A DNA stretch of 64,000 nucleotides from Mycocentrospora acerina. Its lineage: Eukaryota > Ascomycota > Dothideomycetes > Pleosporales. Below are positions 44,981 to 54,409 of the stretch, piece by piece. The stretch's first letter is position 1; each line of letters starts with the position of its first letter. The notes under the pieces are model-generated. The model was not told the DNA's origin. It saw only the letters and a list, made by a program, of their open reading frames with translations, and did no database searches. The stretch spans positions 123,821 through 187,820 of the forward strand of contig JAKUHH010000108.1 in assembly GCA_022701365.1 (NCBI GenBank). The letters are read 5' to 3'. The position numbers and the translations under genes are program-made.

Positions 44981-45004
44981 GTCTGTTTGTTTGTTTGTTT
45001 GTTT
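44981..45004 (+). repeat. GTTT tetranucleotide repeat
   Basis: GTCT then five GTTT units. Confidence 0.85.
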
Positions 45005-45028
45005 CTTTTTGTTTCTATTCTACTCGGC

Positions 45029-45059
45029 TGTTTGTCTGTCTGTCTGTCTGTCTGTCTAT
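45029..45059 (+). repeat. GTCT tetranucleotide repeat
   Basis: About six GTCT units, 25 bp after the GTTT tract. Confidence 0.85.
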
Positions 45060-45666
45060 TTAGATTTGTTGTGTGTAAAATGTTTTTAAATGATTTCAAG
45101 GTGTGTAGATTGCTTGATTATTGTTATTATCATCAATATTTTGTTAAGCCCAGTTTTTCTTAAAAAAAGATATATGTTTAAATCTATTGATGTAGAGTGG
45201 GAAGAATTACAAAGTAGAGTGAAACTAATTGCAAGGTGGAGTTTTGTTTTTACGATCAAGATTTCTTGTGCTGTGAAATGAATATTAAAGATTAATTATG
45301 TTTAAAAGTGAATTCACTAATTTAAAATATATCAATCGACAAAGCGAGTAACTTGTTTTCAGCATCCCCGTCCCCTCCTCCCTGCCAAAATAAAAATTAA
45401 AGATGTGAATAAATTAAAGAGGAGAACGTGGTGTTTTTGTTATAGATATCATATCATCAAAGCAAAAAGTTATTCGATACTTCATCATCATCATCATCAC
45501 CATCTCAATCGTAGCAAAGCCAAGCACAAGAATACCTACCCAGCACCACAAAACGTTTAAAATGGAAATAATAAGCAGTAGCGAAAATAAATAAAGAAGT
45601 GAGCTTAAAAATTCGTGGATTTTGTCAAGATTGTAAGAAAGCGTTCGCATTTCATTTTGGATTGCA

Positions 45667-45690
45667 GTATACTACGCTACGCTACGCTAC
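45667..45690 (+). repeat. TACGC pentamer repeat
   Basis: Four CTACG/CTACA units in the 3' region of the cell-surface protein gene. Confidence 0.75.
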
Positions 45691-45812
45691 ACGACACAAC
45701 ACAAGAGGGGGATATACAACAACAACAAGAGCAAGAACAAGAACAGCAATAATGACCAGGAGCCTTTTGCAATAAATACACACACACATACTAGAATAAA
45801 ATCTGTACGTTG

Positions 45813-45836
45813 TCTGTCCGTCCGTCCGTCCGTCAA
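45813..45836 (+). repeat. GTCC/GTCT tetramer repeat
   Basis: About six units of GTCT/GTCC. Confidence 0.8.
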
Positions 45837-45925
45837 TCTGTCAATTATAGTCATGGCATGGCATTATGGGATTTAAGCAGGCTAAGAAGGGGAGAAGAAA
45901 AAAACAACAACCAAAGGCGTTGTAA

Positions 45926-47224
45926 TCATCTCGGGGCGCCGCTCAATTCACTTGGCTGGGTTGGGTGGGCGTGTGTGGAGAGTAGGCCGTCGCCCTCTCG
46001 TGGCAACTGGCCTGCTAGCTCGGCCGTGTGGGTTGCAGGAGATGTCTGTGTGATGGGCGCCTGTGGGTAGTTGCCGCCGCCACCGAGTTCTACAGCATCT
46101 GGGTGGGACGATGGGACGTGGTTGTACTTTGTGTCTTGGACGTAGGTGTGTTGTGGCGGCGGGCTGCCGGGCGCAACGTACTGGGGAGCAGGCGAAGTAG
46201 ATGTTTCTGGGTAGACTTGGGAGTAGGTGTTGGGGTTCGGGCTGATGGGGTCGGCGGCTTGAGTGGGGTAGTAGTTTTGCTGGTCGACAGGTTGAGGGGG
46301 ATAGTAGTTTTGCTGGTCAGCGGCGAATTGCGGCTTTGCGTCAGTGTAGCCGGCGACGCCAGCAGGGGGGCGCGAGGGGTCGAGGGGAGCCATTGCAGCG
46401 GTGCCTTGTTCAGATGCGAGGCGGGCTTTCTTGCTCTTCTTGCGGCGGAGGAAGAAGATGATTAGGCCAACGAGGGCAAGGCCTAGGAGGGGTCCGACTA
46501 CTGCGCCGGCGATCCAAGCTTTGGAGCTGGAACCTCCCGAGCCGCCCGAGGATGCTGCTGCCGAAGTAGTAGCTTCTGTGGATTATGTCAGTGGCTGGGT
46601 AGATTGCCAAATGCATCAAAAAAACAAACATACGTGAAGAAGTTGTCTCTGTGGCGGAAGCAGGAATCTTGCGGTAAAAGGACCAGTTGGCAGATGATTC
46701 GCCGCAGACAATGTCAGTCTTTGGATTTGAGTCGCCAAAGCTCTCAAAGACGAAGATGGTGTTGCAAACGGACCATGCAGGGTTGTTGTAGTTTGAAGTG
46801 CTGTAGTAGTGGTTAGCGTGGAATGGATGGGGTCAAGCGCGGCAGGGTCTAACCATGCGATTGTCCTCGTTGTTGCAAAGGCAGGGTACGGGTAGATTTG
46901 AGATCCGCCAACACAGGCAGTGGGCGCATTGCAAGATGGAATGGTTTCTGGGCAACATTGGGCGTAGACTCCACTCTGATACCATGTGTTGCCAGCATCG
47001 CAGGTCAGGCTCGTCCCTGAAGGGGGTTAGCAGGAGCAAAAGCAAGAGCAAGTCGAGCACTTGCAGGTGTTATTCTGTTCCAACCAGCCCATGAAGTTTG
47101 CGGCATTCTGACGGGGCAAGATGGCGGGCGCGGTGATGGTCGGATCAGCAGGCACGGCATGGGCCAGGGCAAATGGGGCCCATGCAGCAGCAGAGAGAAG
47201 GGCAATGGGAAGGCGGGCAGCCAT
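45926..47224 (-). CDS. Single-pass cell-surface protein, Cys-rich ectodomain, Pro/Tyr-rich tail
   Basis: Predicted type I plasma-membrane protein of 379 aa in four exons: 47224-47065, 47016-46854, 46800-46634 and 46575-45926, with introns of 48, 53 and 58 nt. The first intron has a GC donor (GCAAGT) rather than GT, with a GCTAAC branch and CTTCAG acceptor; only this splice restores the sensible reading NNTWTSLTCDAGNTWYQ. Residues 1-23 form a signal peptide. The ectodomain (about 30-150) has eight or more cysteines, then a short Ser/Ala/Gly stalk. A transmembrane helix at about 184-208 is followed by a basic stop-transfer (RRKKSKKAR). The 165-residue cytosolic tail is Pro/Gln/Tyr-rich with repeated QQNYYPPQ/QQNYYPTQ units. 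Architecture resembles fungal wall-stress sensors, but it lacks a clear WSC signature, so a sensor role is inference. Confidence 0.78.
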
Positions 47225-47265
47225 GGTGGATTTTAGTCGAGTCGAGTGATGAAGAGGTTGATGGG

Positions 47266-47311
47266 CAAGGCAAGGCAAGGCAAGACAAGACAAGACAAGA
47301 CAAGACAAGAC
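47266..47311 (+). repeat. CAAGG/CAAGA pentamer tandem repeat
   Basis: About nine pentamers (CAAGG then CAAGA) ending about 40 bp upstream of the surface-protein ATG on the minus strand, so probably within its promoter or 5' leader. Confidence 0.9.
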
Positions 47312-47960
47312 GGGCTGGCAAGGCCGTGAGAGGGACATGTTGATTATATGGGGGCCGCAAAGGTGCTGCGGCGACGGGTTAGTGCAAGCCACATTCCACT
47401 TGCAATAGCAGAGGATGAGCCATGTCGGTGGGGGGCCTTGGACGGGAGCGGTTGTGATGGGTGCTGGGCAACAGGGGCAGGGATGGGGTGGCCGTGATGG
47501 GCATAGCGACAGCGGCAGGCGATGAATCTTCTCTCAGCTTTGGGAATAGGCGCCCGAATGGGGCAACTCTGTGTAAGCCAAGCGAGCAGATGGTCCGAGG
47601 CGGTGGTTGTGCAAATGGCATGGGTGCAACGCTGACGGCGAGCAGACTGTGAGGCCGTTTGGCCCAGGGCGCAGAGAAGGGGATGCAGCCAGTCGAAGGG
47701 TGCTGGCAGCGCGTCCATTCGAGCGCCGTGGGAAAGCAAGCTTTGGTTGGCGGCCAAGGCTGCAGCAAGGAGCTGTCAGACAAGGCTGCGCTAGGACCCA
47801 AGGACAAAGTGCTCAACGCCTTTGGGCAATACTAGGCGAAAGCATCCGCCAGCGGCTTGTCGCACCTGCGTAGCGTTGGGCAAAGGCTGACAGGAGAATG
47901 GGAGCGTCTAAGAATAACACGTGGTGTGCAGCAGCAATAGATGGTTGTTGGGGCGGTGTT

Positions 47961-48016
47961 GCGGTGGATTTGTGTGGCTTCTGTGTGGTTTCTGTGTGGT
48001 TTCCGTGTGGTTGTGA
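47961..48016 (+). repeat. GTGTGG-containing minisatellite
   Basis: Four units of roughly 10-11 bp (TTCTGTGTGG type) between the surface-protein and F-box genes. Confidence 0.75.
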
Positions 48017-48596
48017 GGGTGGGTGGGTGCATGCCTGCTGACTAAACATGTCCGCCATGCCATGTACATGCCATGTACTTGCACAGTACACAGGCGTCGC
48101 TCTTGTCGAGGCAGATTGTCAACCACACAACCTCAAACGTGAGGGTCGGGGTGGAGCCATGGTAGCACTCGCGTCGCAGGGAACCAGCGTCTGCCTCGAG
48201 CGCCCTGCCATCCGACAACACGCTGCAAACCGGCGTGCTTGTTCTTGCTGCTCCGCCCGCACGCCCTACCAGCCACTGCCACCGCCCACAACAAGCAGGG
48301 TCAAGCGCCGACCGGCCCTGCGCTAGGCCCGCACAGGCAGCGATTGGGCGATCACGTGCCGCTGTCGGCGACTTGGCTCCATGCTGGAATGCTGCCACTG
48401 TCGCGACGGCAGACCCGGACGGACAGACCATGGAGCACATCCTGCATCCTGCATCCCGCATCCTGCCTGCCTTCTCGGTGCTCCACACCCACACCCATGT
48501 CCATGTCCATGCCCTGCCACTGCTGTAGCCTCTGTCCCGTCAAATGACCTCCCTACACAATCTGCTCCGTCATATGCCCTGCCCTGCAGTCTCGGC

Positions 48597-49790
48597 ATGC
48601 TGCGTCGCCGTCCTGCCCCCCCCAAGCTGCTGCATCCCCGCTTCGACACCCTCCCCGACGACATCCTGATTCTGATCTGCAATCGCTGTGCCGTCCCCGA
48701 CCTCCTGGCCCTCCGTCTTGCCAGCTCTCGCGCACGCCATCTCATCACCCACTACATCGCCACCATTGCCCCTCGCTGTGCCCGCTCCACCCTCCCCTTT
48801 GCCCGCGCCCTGCTGCACCGTCCCGATGCCTACACCCTGCACTGGCTCAAGAGCCTCATCCCGCGCCAGCTGGCCGCCATCCTCGTAGACAAACACCGCA
48901 TGTCGTATGGAAACAAGCAGCTGCGCTACGGCATCCCCGCCGAAGACGCCCACGGTGATGAACTGCGCGCTCGAGTCGCCAATGGCTGGCACGTCCTGCG
49001 TCGCCTGTCCAACATTTCAAAAGACGTCTACAACACGCCCCACGACGACACGTTCCACACACTCGCCTGCAAGCTCATCCGCCCGTCACGTGCCCGATGG
49101 GAGCTCCAGCGCCAGAAGGAAGAAACCATCTTGCACGCGAGGCTGGACTACATAGCCAGCCTGTCCATGTCCCGCGCCCAAGACTACATGCTCATGTTCA
49201 ACCTCCTCTCCGGCGCATTTCGTGCCCCTACCCAAAACACCTCTTCACTGCACAAGCCATGGGTCTTTGACTGGGGGAGTGGCATCGACGGTCCACGTCT
49301 TTTCCGGAGGGGCGCCTCGTGGCTGGCATGGTTCACTCTCTTTCAGGGGCCAGACTTGTTCTGGAACCAATGGCAGGGGCCCGGCCTCTCCCACCCCGAC
49401 ACCGACCACTTCTACATTCGCGACCGCGCCCTCGCCGTCTGGGACGACACGGACACGGCCATGGCAGATTATCAGAGGGACTGTGCAGGTCGAGTGGCGG
49501 TAGCTTTCTACAGGAAGGCTTCTGTTCAGACGCAGTATGAGAAAGTGAACATTATACCTTACTTTACCAGGTATGCAGAGTACAGAGTAGCGAGGGCCAA
49601 CGAGGCAGAGGCTGGGGGAGAGGCTGAGGGAGGGGGACAAGAACATGGACAGGAACATGCACATGGAGAAGCTTTGGAAACCATGACAGATGTCAACTTT
49701 TTCGTCGAGTTCAAATGTCCAGAGGAGCTGCTGAAGAAACACGAAGCTGCCATCAAAGAGAGGGGCGCTCGCAGGGCGTTGGCAAGGTGA
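48597..49790 (+). CDS. F-box protein
   Basis: Likely substrate adaptor of an SCF ubiquitin ligase, single exon, 397 aa from the ATG at 48597. The frame is open upstream to 48381, but that part is a His/Pro/Cys-rich low-complexity stretch, so the later ATG is preferred. The F-box is near the N-terminus: FDTLPDDILILICNRC followed by VPDLLALRLASSRARHLI, about residues 14-53, fitting the LP..I..I...L...DL..LR..S pattern. The remaining 340 residues have no recognised repeats such as WD40 or LRR, contain a Trp-rich section (FDWGSG, then WLAWFTLFQGPDLFWNQW) and a Gly/Glu/His low-complexity insert, and end in a basic helix. Target proteins are unknown. Skp1 binding is inferred from the motif. Confidence 0.72.
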   Translation: MLRRRPAPPKLLHPRFDTLPDDILILICNRCAVPDLLALRLASSRARHLITHYIATIAPRCARSTLPFARALLHRPDAYTLHWLKSLIPRQLAAILVDKHRMSYGNKQLRYGIPAEDAHGDELRARVANGWHVLRRLSNISKDVYNTPHDDTFHTLACKLIRPSRARWELQRQKEETILHARLDYIASLSMSRAQDYMLMFNLLSGAFRAPTQNTSSLHKPWVFDWGSGIDGPRLFRRGASWLAWFTLFQGPDLFWNQWQGPGLSHPDTDHFYIRDRALAVWDDTDTAMADYQRDCAGRVAVAFYRKASVQTQYEKVNIIPYFTRYAEYRVARANEAEAGGEAEGGGQEHGQEHAHGEALETMTDVNFFVEFKCPEELLKKHEAAIKERGARRALAR

Positions 49791-50304
49791 CCTTGCTAAC
49801 AATGCCTTATCGCCGTGCCAATGCTGCAGCGTCTCTCGTGCCATTGCTGCACAACCATGTGGAGATTGGCAGCCGCAGGGCAACGCTTTCTGCTGAGGGC
49901 TTGCTGCAAGAAAACCTGCAGCCAGGAAACTTTACAGCTTCATGTCTTCCCCGCGTTTCAGGCTCAGCAGGGAAGCCAGGTGATTTGCTGCGCATCATTC
50001 GCCAGCTCTCCCCCAACAGCACCACGCTTCCAACGCCAGTAGCTATAAATAGATTAGCCAGAACGGTTCATGTGGATCAGCCCTCCACGGCCGACCTAGC
50101 GGCAGCTCAGCCAAGCCGTAACCCGTTCCCACAAACATGACTGCCAGCTCCCTTTGTTCGCTCCCTCTCTCACGCCCACCGTCTTGTGCCGTGAAGATGG
50201 AGACGTGCCAATGCCAGCGACTGCGCTACTAAGCCCTTGACGTGTTCCTCGTCTGAGCGACAGAGCGTGCGCTTCCCGCCAGACAATGCTCGCGAGGATT
50301 CGCA
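49791..50304. other. Intergenic spacer
   Basis: About 510 bp between the F-box gene and the propeller-protein gene, both on the plus strand. It must contain the terminator of the first and promoter of the second; no specific element identified. Confidence 0.6.
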
Positions 50305-52806
50305 ATGAACGACCAAGCGACAACACACCTGTCTGCTTACACGGACATTTCGTCTTCCTTTTCGGCAGACTCGACAGCCATGACGTCTGCGACCACGCAC
50401 GATGACTACCGGCCCGGTGCCTCGACGTCCTCGTCCACTGCCGCCTCGCACGCCCACCCCAGCCTCACCGTCCTGGAGCTCGTGTCCAACAGCGCGTCGG
50501 CGTCTGCATTGCCAGGGAGCTTCGACTTTAACGTGAGCCGCAGGGGCCACTTTGTCGCCGTCTACTCGGCCTCCAACATCTGGCTCATCAAGACGACGCA
50601 GCTGCCAAGACTGTGGGCGCGCACGCTATCCGTCAAGCGCAAGCCCGTGGCCATGGACATTACAGACGATGGCTTTCTGCTGGCTGTGCTTTCGCGCCCC
50701 AGCCAAGTCGATCTGTATGAAATCCACGGCGAGCAGGACAAGCAGATCAGGAAGCGGCGGACCATTATGCTGATGCACGAGACGACTTGCATTCTCATCT
50801 CGCCTGATGCGCGCATACTCATCACGGGGAACAAATTCGGCATCGAGGTGGTGGCCATTGGGCTGGACGCGCCCGAAACGGCGAGGCGCACCCTCTCTGG
50901 ACCAGCGGGGGACGCGCTGGAGTTTTCCGACGACGGACGCACGTTGCTCATCACGGGTTATGCACGCAAGTCGGACAGTTCTGCCCTGTTCGTTCTGCCG
51001 GGGCTGTACGACGGGCCGCTGAACGAAGAGGGAGAGCCCTTGCCTCAGCCCCCAGAAGCCGTCTGGACGGGCTCCATGCTGTTTCCCGAAACAGCAAAAA
51101 TTGCGCGACAGGCTACGCTCCTGCCAGATGCCGACACCGGGACCTGCAACGAGCTGTTTGCCTTCAACGCAGAAGAGGATTCGTGGGGGATATACGACAT
51201 TGCGTGCCAGCGCTTCACGCAAAGAAAAATGTTCCTGCCAGACCATCAGCGGTGGACACGCTCAGAATTCGTCGACGATGCCATGCCAGCCATATCGCCT
51301 AATGCTGATCTCGCAGCTGTTGCGCTCCGCATGCGCGGTACGACCAACATCTGGATTTACGAAGTTCCAGGATGGGAATACAAGCCGAGCGAGAAGGCAA
51401 AAGAGCAATCACCCATCCAGCCCTGTTTCTGCATCCCTGTCCCCAACAACGGCGCGGATGCGAAGGAGATTTGCGTGTTGCGCTGGGTGAAGTTGAGCTC
51501 TAGTGTGCAGCGCCTTGTTGCTGTGGGGAACTCCAGCATCATCGCCCGAGCCGATGATGTTCCTGGTGTACCATTAGGTTCAAAGGGTGTCATCGTCATG
51601 CTGGATTTTGATAAAAAGAGACCAGTCGGAAGTCACGCACCAAGACCAACAAGAACAGAGTATGATCTCGACCCTTTGTGTCCTGGTGAAGTGCTTCCAG
51701 AAGGCTTCATCGACTTTGACCGCGAAGTAGAACTCGTACGGACTCGCACCGTCGCCGCACGACGCGCTCAAGACCAGGCAAACCATGCACGCAGACCCTC
51801 GCGAAGCGGCCCTTCCCCTGTTAACCGCGCGCATACGTCAGCAAACCGCCCTCCACCGCGATCACCAAGTATAGCAGATGATAATGACATGCACTTGACA
51901 CTGGAAGAAGCTCAAGCCGCGTTTGAAACACCCTATGATAACCAACAGCCACGGTCTCAAATGTCTCTCGCCAGAGCAGCAACCGTCGCCGCTGTATCCC
52001 CAGCAAACCGCCGACATCTGCGCGCCCTTCCCTTTAGACCGCTAGAGTACCGTCGTGCAGACGGCGCGAGAGAGCTGCCACACGAAAGTGACGCAGACAA
52101 CTGGGTGCCGCCACCCCCCGCCTACACCGCGACAGCAGAAGCGAGTCAAAGTGTTAGCCTGAGCCACCCTGTCGTGCCACACGTCCTCAATCTACCAGTG
52201 AACCCCATCTACGCAAATCGTGGTCTGTCAATGTCTTCCACCGCCCTCTCCTCGCCTTCTCTGCAACCCCAGGTCCATCGCCACCCCCAGTCCCAGTCCC
52301 AGTTGCAGCACCAACAGCAACAACAGCAACACTACAATCACGACCCGGACCGCGACCGCCGCCCCTCCCTCCTCCACCCACTTACCTACCCTGCACCTCA
52401 ATCCACCACCCCAACCCGCCGCCGAAGTTCCACAACACGCACCCCTTCCTCCCCGCGTCCCTCCTTCGCCGCCCCCCATCCCCAAATCCACCCGCTCTAC
52501 ATGCCACCTCTCCGCCGCCCAGTCCACCAATCCACCTCAAGCTCAGCCGACGTCCACGCCCCGCCGCTACGCACAAATACCCACACGGGCCGCAGAGGCT
52601 CAGCGCCAGACATCACCATCTCAGCAAGAAGACCACTGCCAGCGAATCGATTGAGCGTGCATGGCTTTGCGGGCGTGGCAACAGACGGGAGTACTGATGC
52701 TGCTGCTACTGCTGCTGCTGCGATGGTGGTCAAGGAAAAGAGGAAGAGGGAGAAGAGGGAGAAGAAGGAAAAGGGGAAGAAGAGGATGGGCTGTGACGTC
52801 ATGTGA
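50305..52806 (+). CDS. Beta-propeller-like protein with polybasic C-terminal CDVM
   Basis: Single exon, 833 aa. Residues of about 65-480 have repeating blade-like strands (GHFVAVYSASNIWLI, DGFLLAVLSRPSQVDLYEI, DARILITGNKFGIEVVAI, DGRTLLITGYARKSDSSALF, ADLAAVALRMRGTTNIWIYEV) typical of a WD40/YVTN-like propeller, although canonical WD dipeptides are missing. I recall an uncharacterised fungal domain family with this layout. The region 500-800 is disordered, rich in Pro, Ser, Arg and Gln, with a CAG/CAA-coded Gln/His block near 52310-52335. The end is strongly basic (about 20 Lys/Arg in the last 30 residues) and closes with C-D-V-M, which resembles a CaaX farnesylation box behind a polybasic patch. 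If so, the protein would sit on the inner plasma membrane; this is inference. Molecular function unknown. Confidence 0.7.
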   Translation: MNDQATTHLSAYTDISSSFSADSTAMTSATTHDDYRPGASTSSSTAASHAHPSLTVLELVSNSASASALPGSFDFNVSRRGHFVAVYSASNIWLIKTTQLPRLWARTLSVKRKPVAMDITDDGFLLAVLSRPSQVDLYEIHGEQDKQIRKRRTIMLMHETTCILISPDARILITGNKFGIEVVAIGLDAPETARRTLSGPAGDALEFSDDGRTLLITGYARKSDSSALFVLPGLYDGPLNEEGEPLPQPPEAVWTGSMLFPETAKIARQATLLPDADTGTCNELFAFNAEEDSWGIYDIACQRFTQRKMFLPDHQRWTRSEFVDDAMPAISPNADLAAVALRMRGTTNIWIYEVPGWEYKPSEKAKEQSPIQPCFCIPVPNNGADAKEICVLRWVKLSSSVQRLVAVGNSSIIARADDVPGVPLGSKGVIVMLDFDKKRPVGSHAPRPTRTEYDLDPLCPGEVLPEGFIDFDREVELVRTRTVAARRAQDQANHARRPSRSGPSPVNRAHTSANRPPPRSPSIADDNDMHLTLEEAQAAFETPYDNQQPRSQMSLARAATVAAVSPANRRHLRALPFRPLEYRRADGARELPHESDADNWVPPPPAYTATAEASQSVSLSHPVVPHVLNLPVNPIYANRGLSMSSTALSSPSLQPQVHRHPQSQSQLQHQQQQQQHYNHDPDRDRRPSLLHPLTYPAPQSTTPTRRRSSTTRTPSSPRPSFAAPHPQIHPLYMPPLRRPVHQSTSSSADVHAPPLRTNTHTGRRGSAPDITISARRPLPANRLSVHGFAGVATDGSTDAAATAAAAMVVKEKRKREKREKKEKGKKRMGCDVM

Positions 52807-53091
52807 AGATTTGAAGGTTTTTTCCTTTTTCATTTCTTTTTCTTTCTTCGTTTCTTAGATGGATGGTTGATAGATGGATGGATGGATGCTTGTGTTATGT
52901 TGACGGGGATGATGAAGTGCATGATGAAGTGCAAGATGGAAAATGGAAGGTGGAAGATGTAAATGATGCGCGTCTTGTATATACCCTCCTCCCTCCTACC
53001 AAACAAATAGTGCAATTCCCTTTTTTTTTTTTCTTCCTCTCCCCATTTCATGTATCGTGGGTGTCGGTATTTTTTTCCCTTTCTTTCTTGG

Positions 53092-53116
53092 AGAGAGAGA
53101 GAGAGAGAGAGAGAGA
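53092..53116 (+). repeat. GA dinucleotide microsatellite
   Basis: About twelve GA units. Confidence 0.9.
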
Positions 53117-53319
53117 TTTTATTTGATGTTAGACGGCAAGTAAGCAAAGCAAAGCAAAGAAAAGCATATGAGTGAATGAGTGTGTTGCGACGCGGATTCG
53201 TTTCTGTGTCGTGGAGTGTCTTTGTGTCTGGTATCTAGCATCTAGCAGGAAAGAAAAAGAAAAGAAAAGAAAAAAAGCTTGTAAAGTGTAAAAAGAGTGT
53301 GTGATGTTTCCCCCCTCCC

Positions 53320-53338
53320 ATTCATTCATTCATTCATC
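53320..53338 (+). repeat. CATT tetramer repeat
   Basis: Four to five CATT units. Confidence 0.8.
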
Positions 53339-53520
53339 CAGTCATTTATGCTCATACACAAATATAATGATGATTACTTATTCTCCCTCCCCCCACCCTC
53401 CCATGTTTACATATGCCCCCCCTCGGCCCCCGGCACTTGTTTTACCCTTGGGAAATTCCATTGATAAAACAAACATTGTATTTACAATTACATTTACATC
53501 TACTTCTTCCCTTCGTCCCC

Positions 53521-53557
53521 TTTTTTTTTTTCTCTCTCTCTCTCTCTCTCTCTCTAT
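53521..53557 (+). repeat. Poly-T followed by CT microsatellite
   Basis: Eleven T then about thirteen TC units. Confidence 0.9.
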
Positions 53558-53581
53558 CCCTTTTCCCTCACATGTTTATTT

Positions 53582-53600
53582 GTTCGTTCGTTCGTTCGTT
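53582..53600 (+). repeat. TTCG tetramer repeat
   Basis: Four to five GTTC units. Confidence 0.85.
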
Positions 53601-53981
53601 CCCTCCTTCCCATCACTCATCACAACCCTGCTACGCTACCACGCTAACCACACATCCAATCATCTCGCCCGGTGCTAGCGTGGAAAGGAAAATAAATAAT
53701 AAAAAAATGGGGGATAGATAATCCGGGGTAAAAAAACAAACCGTGCCATGTACCGACTTACCCCGCACTTTACAAGTATCCCCCCCCGAGGCTTATTTCC
53801 GTCTAGTCGCGCTGCTTGGTTCCGTCTGGGGGTTGTAGGTAGCTGTGTGTAATTCCGCACTTTTGTTGGTGGTGGATAGGGTTTTTTTTAGAGACGGGTA
53901 GAGGGAATGGTGTGGCTGTGTGGCTGTGTGGTTTATTCCCGGTAGGAGGGTTGGGAGAGATGCTTTTTCTTGTAGCCGTGG

Positions 53982-54012
53982 AGATATATATATAGATATA
54001 TAGATAGATAGA
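53982..54012 (+). repeat. TA/GATA repeat
   Basis: ATATAT followed by several TAGA units. Confidence 0.8.
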
Positions 54013-54409
54013 TGGAGAAAGGTAGATGTTGCTCCGCGTACCTAGATGTAGTGCAGTGCAGGGTGTGATTCTCACGCAGCAGTAGTGAGTAAGCTGAGTA
54101 GTGGGAGGAAGGGTGGCTGGGTTGCACGTGTATTTAGTCCGGTCCAGTTCGCTGCAGTCTAGCGCTGATGGGTCGACGGTGTTTGGGGTCGCGGAAGGAA
54201 GCCGCGGACGGGAAGCGGGGACGGGGACGCGGACGCTTATGGTTGAGGTGTCTTAGGGGCATTAAATAAGGCTTTGTCTTGCTGTCTTGGGCTGCTTTGC
54301 TGAACGAATCGTGGTGCTTGTTTGATTGGGATATTGTGGTTCTGATAATTACTTCAAAGACGACGACTACGACTGACTGTTGAGAAAGAAAGAGAAAGAG
54401 AAGAGGAGA

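Larger units (their letters stand above)
44143..45925. other. Convergent spacer dense in microsatellites
   Basis: About 1.8 kb between convergent HMG-CoA reductase and the cell-surface protein gene. AT-rich (especially 45090-45420) with many short tandem repeats listed separately. Frames inside are made of repeats (Cys-Val-Cys, Ser-Val-Cys-Leu) and are not genes. Confidence 0.7.
47225..48596. other. Divergent intergenic region with minisatellites
   Basis: About 1.37 kb between the cell-surface gene (minus) and the F-box gene (plus). The long frames on both strands here overlap each other and are compositional. Two tandem repeats are listed separately. Confidence 0.6.
52807..54409. other. Low-complexity intergenic region
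   Basis: About 1.6 kb between the propeller-protein gene and the GMC oxidoreductase gene. Dominated by GA, CT, ATTC, TTCG and GATA repeats and poly-T/poly-A runs. Frames within it are repeat-derived. Confidence 0.65.

Noticed and set aside
47344..47816. Overlapping 137- and 145-codon minus-strand frames
   Set aside because: Two frames over the same GC-rich spacer, neither with motifs; compositional.
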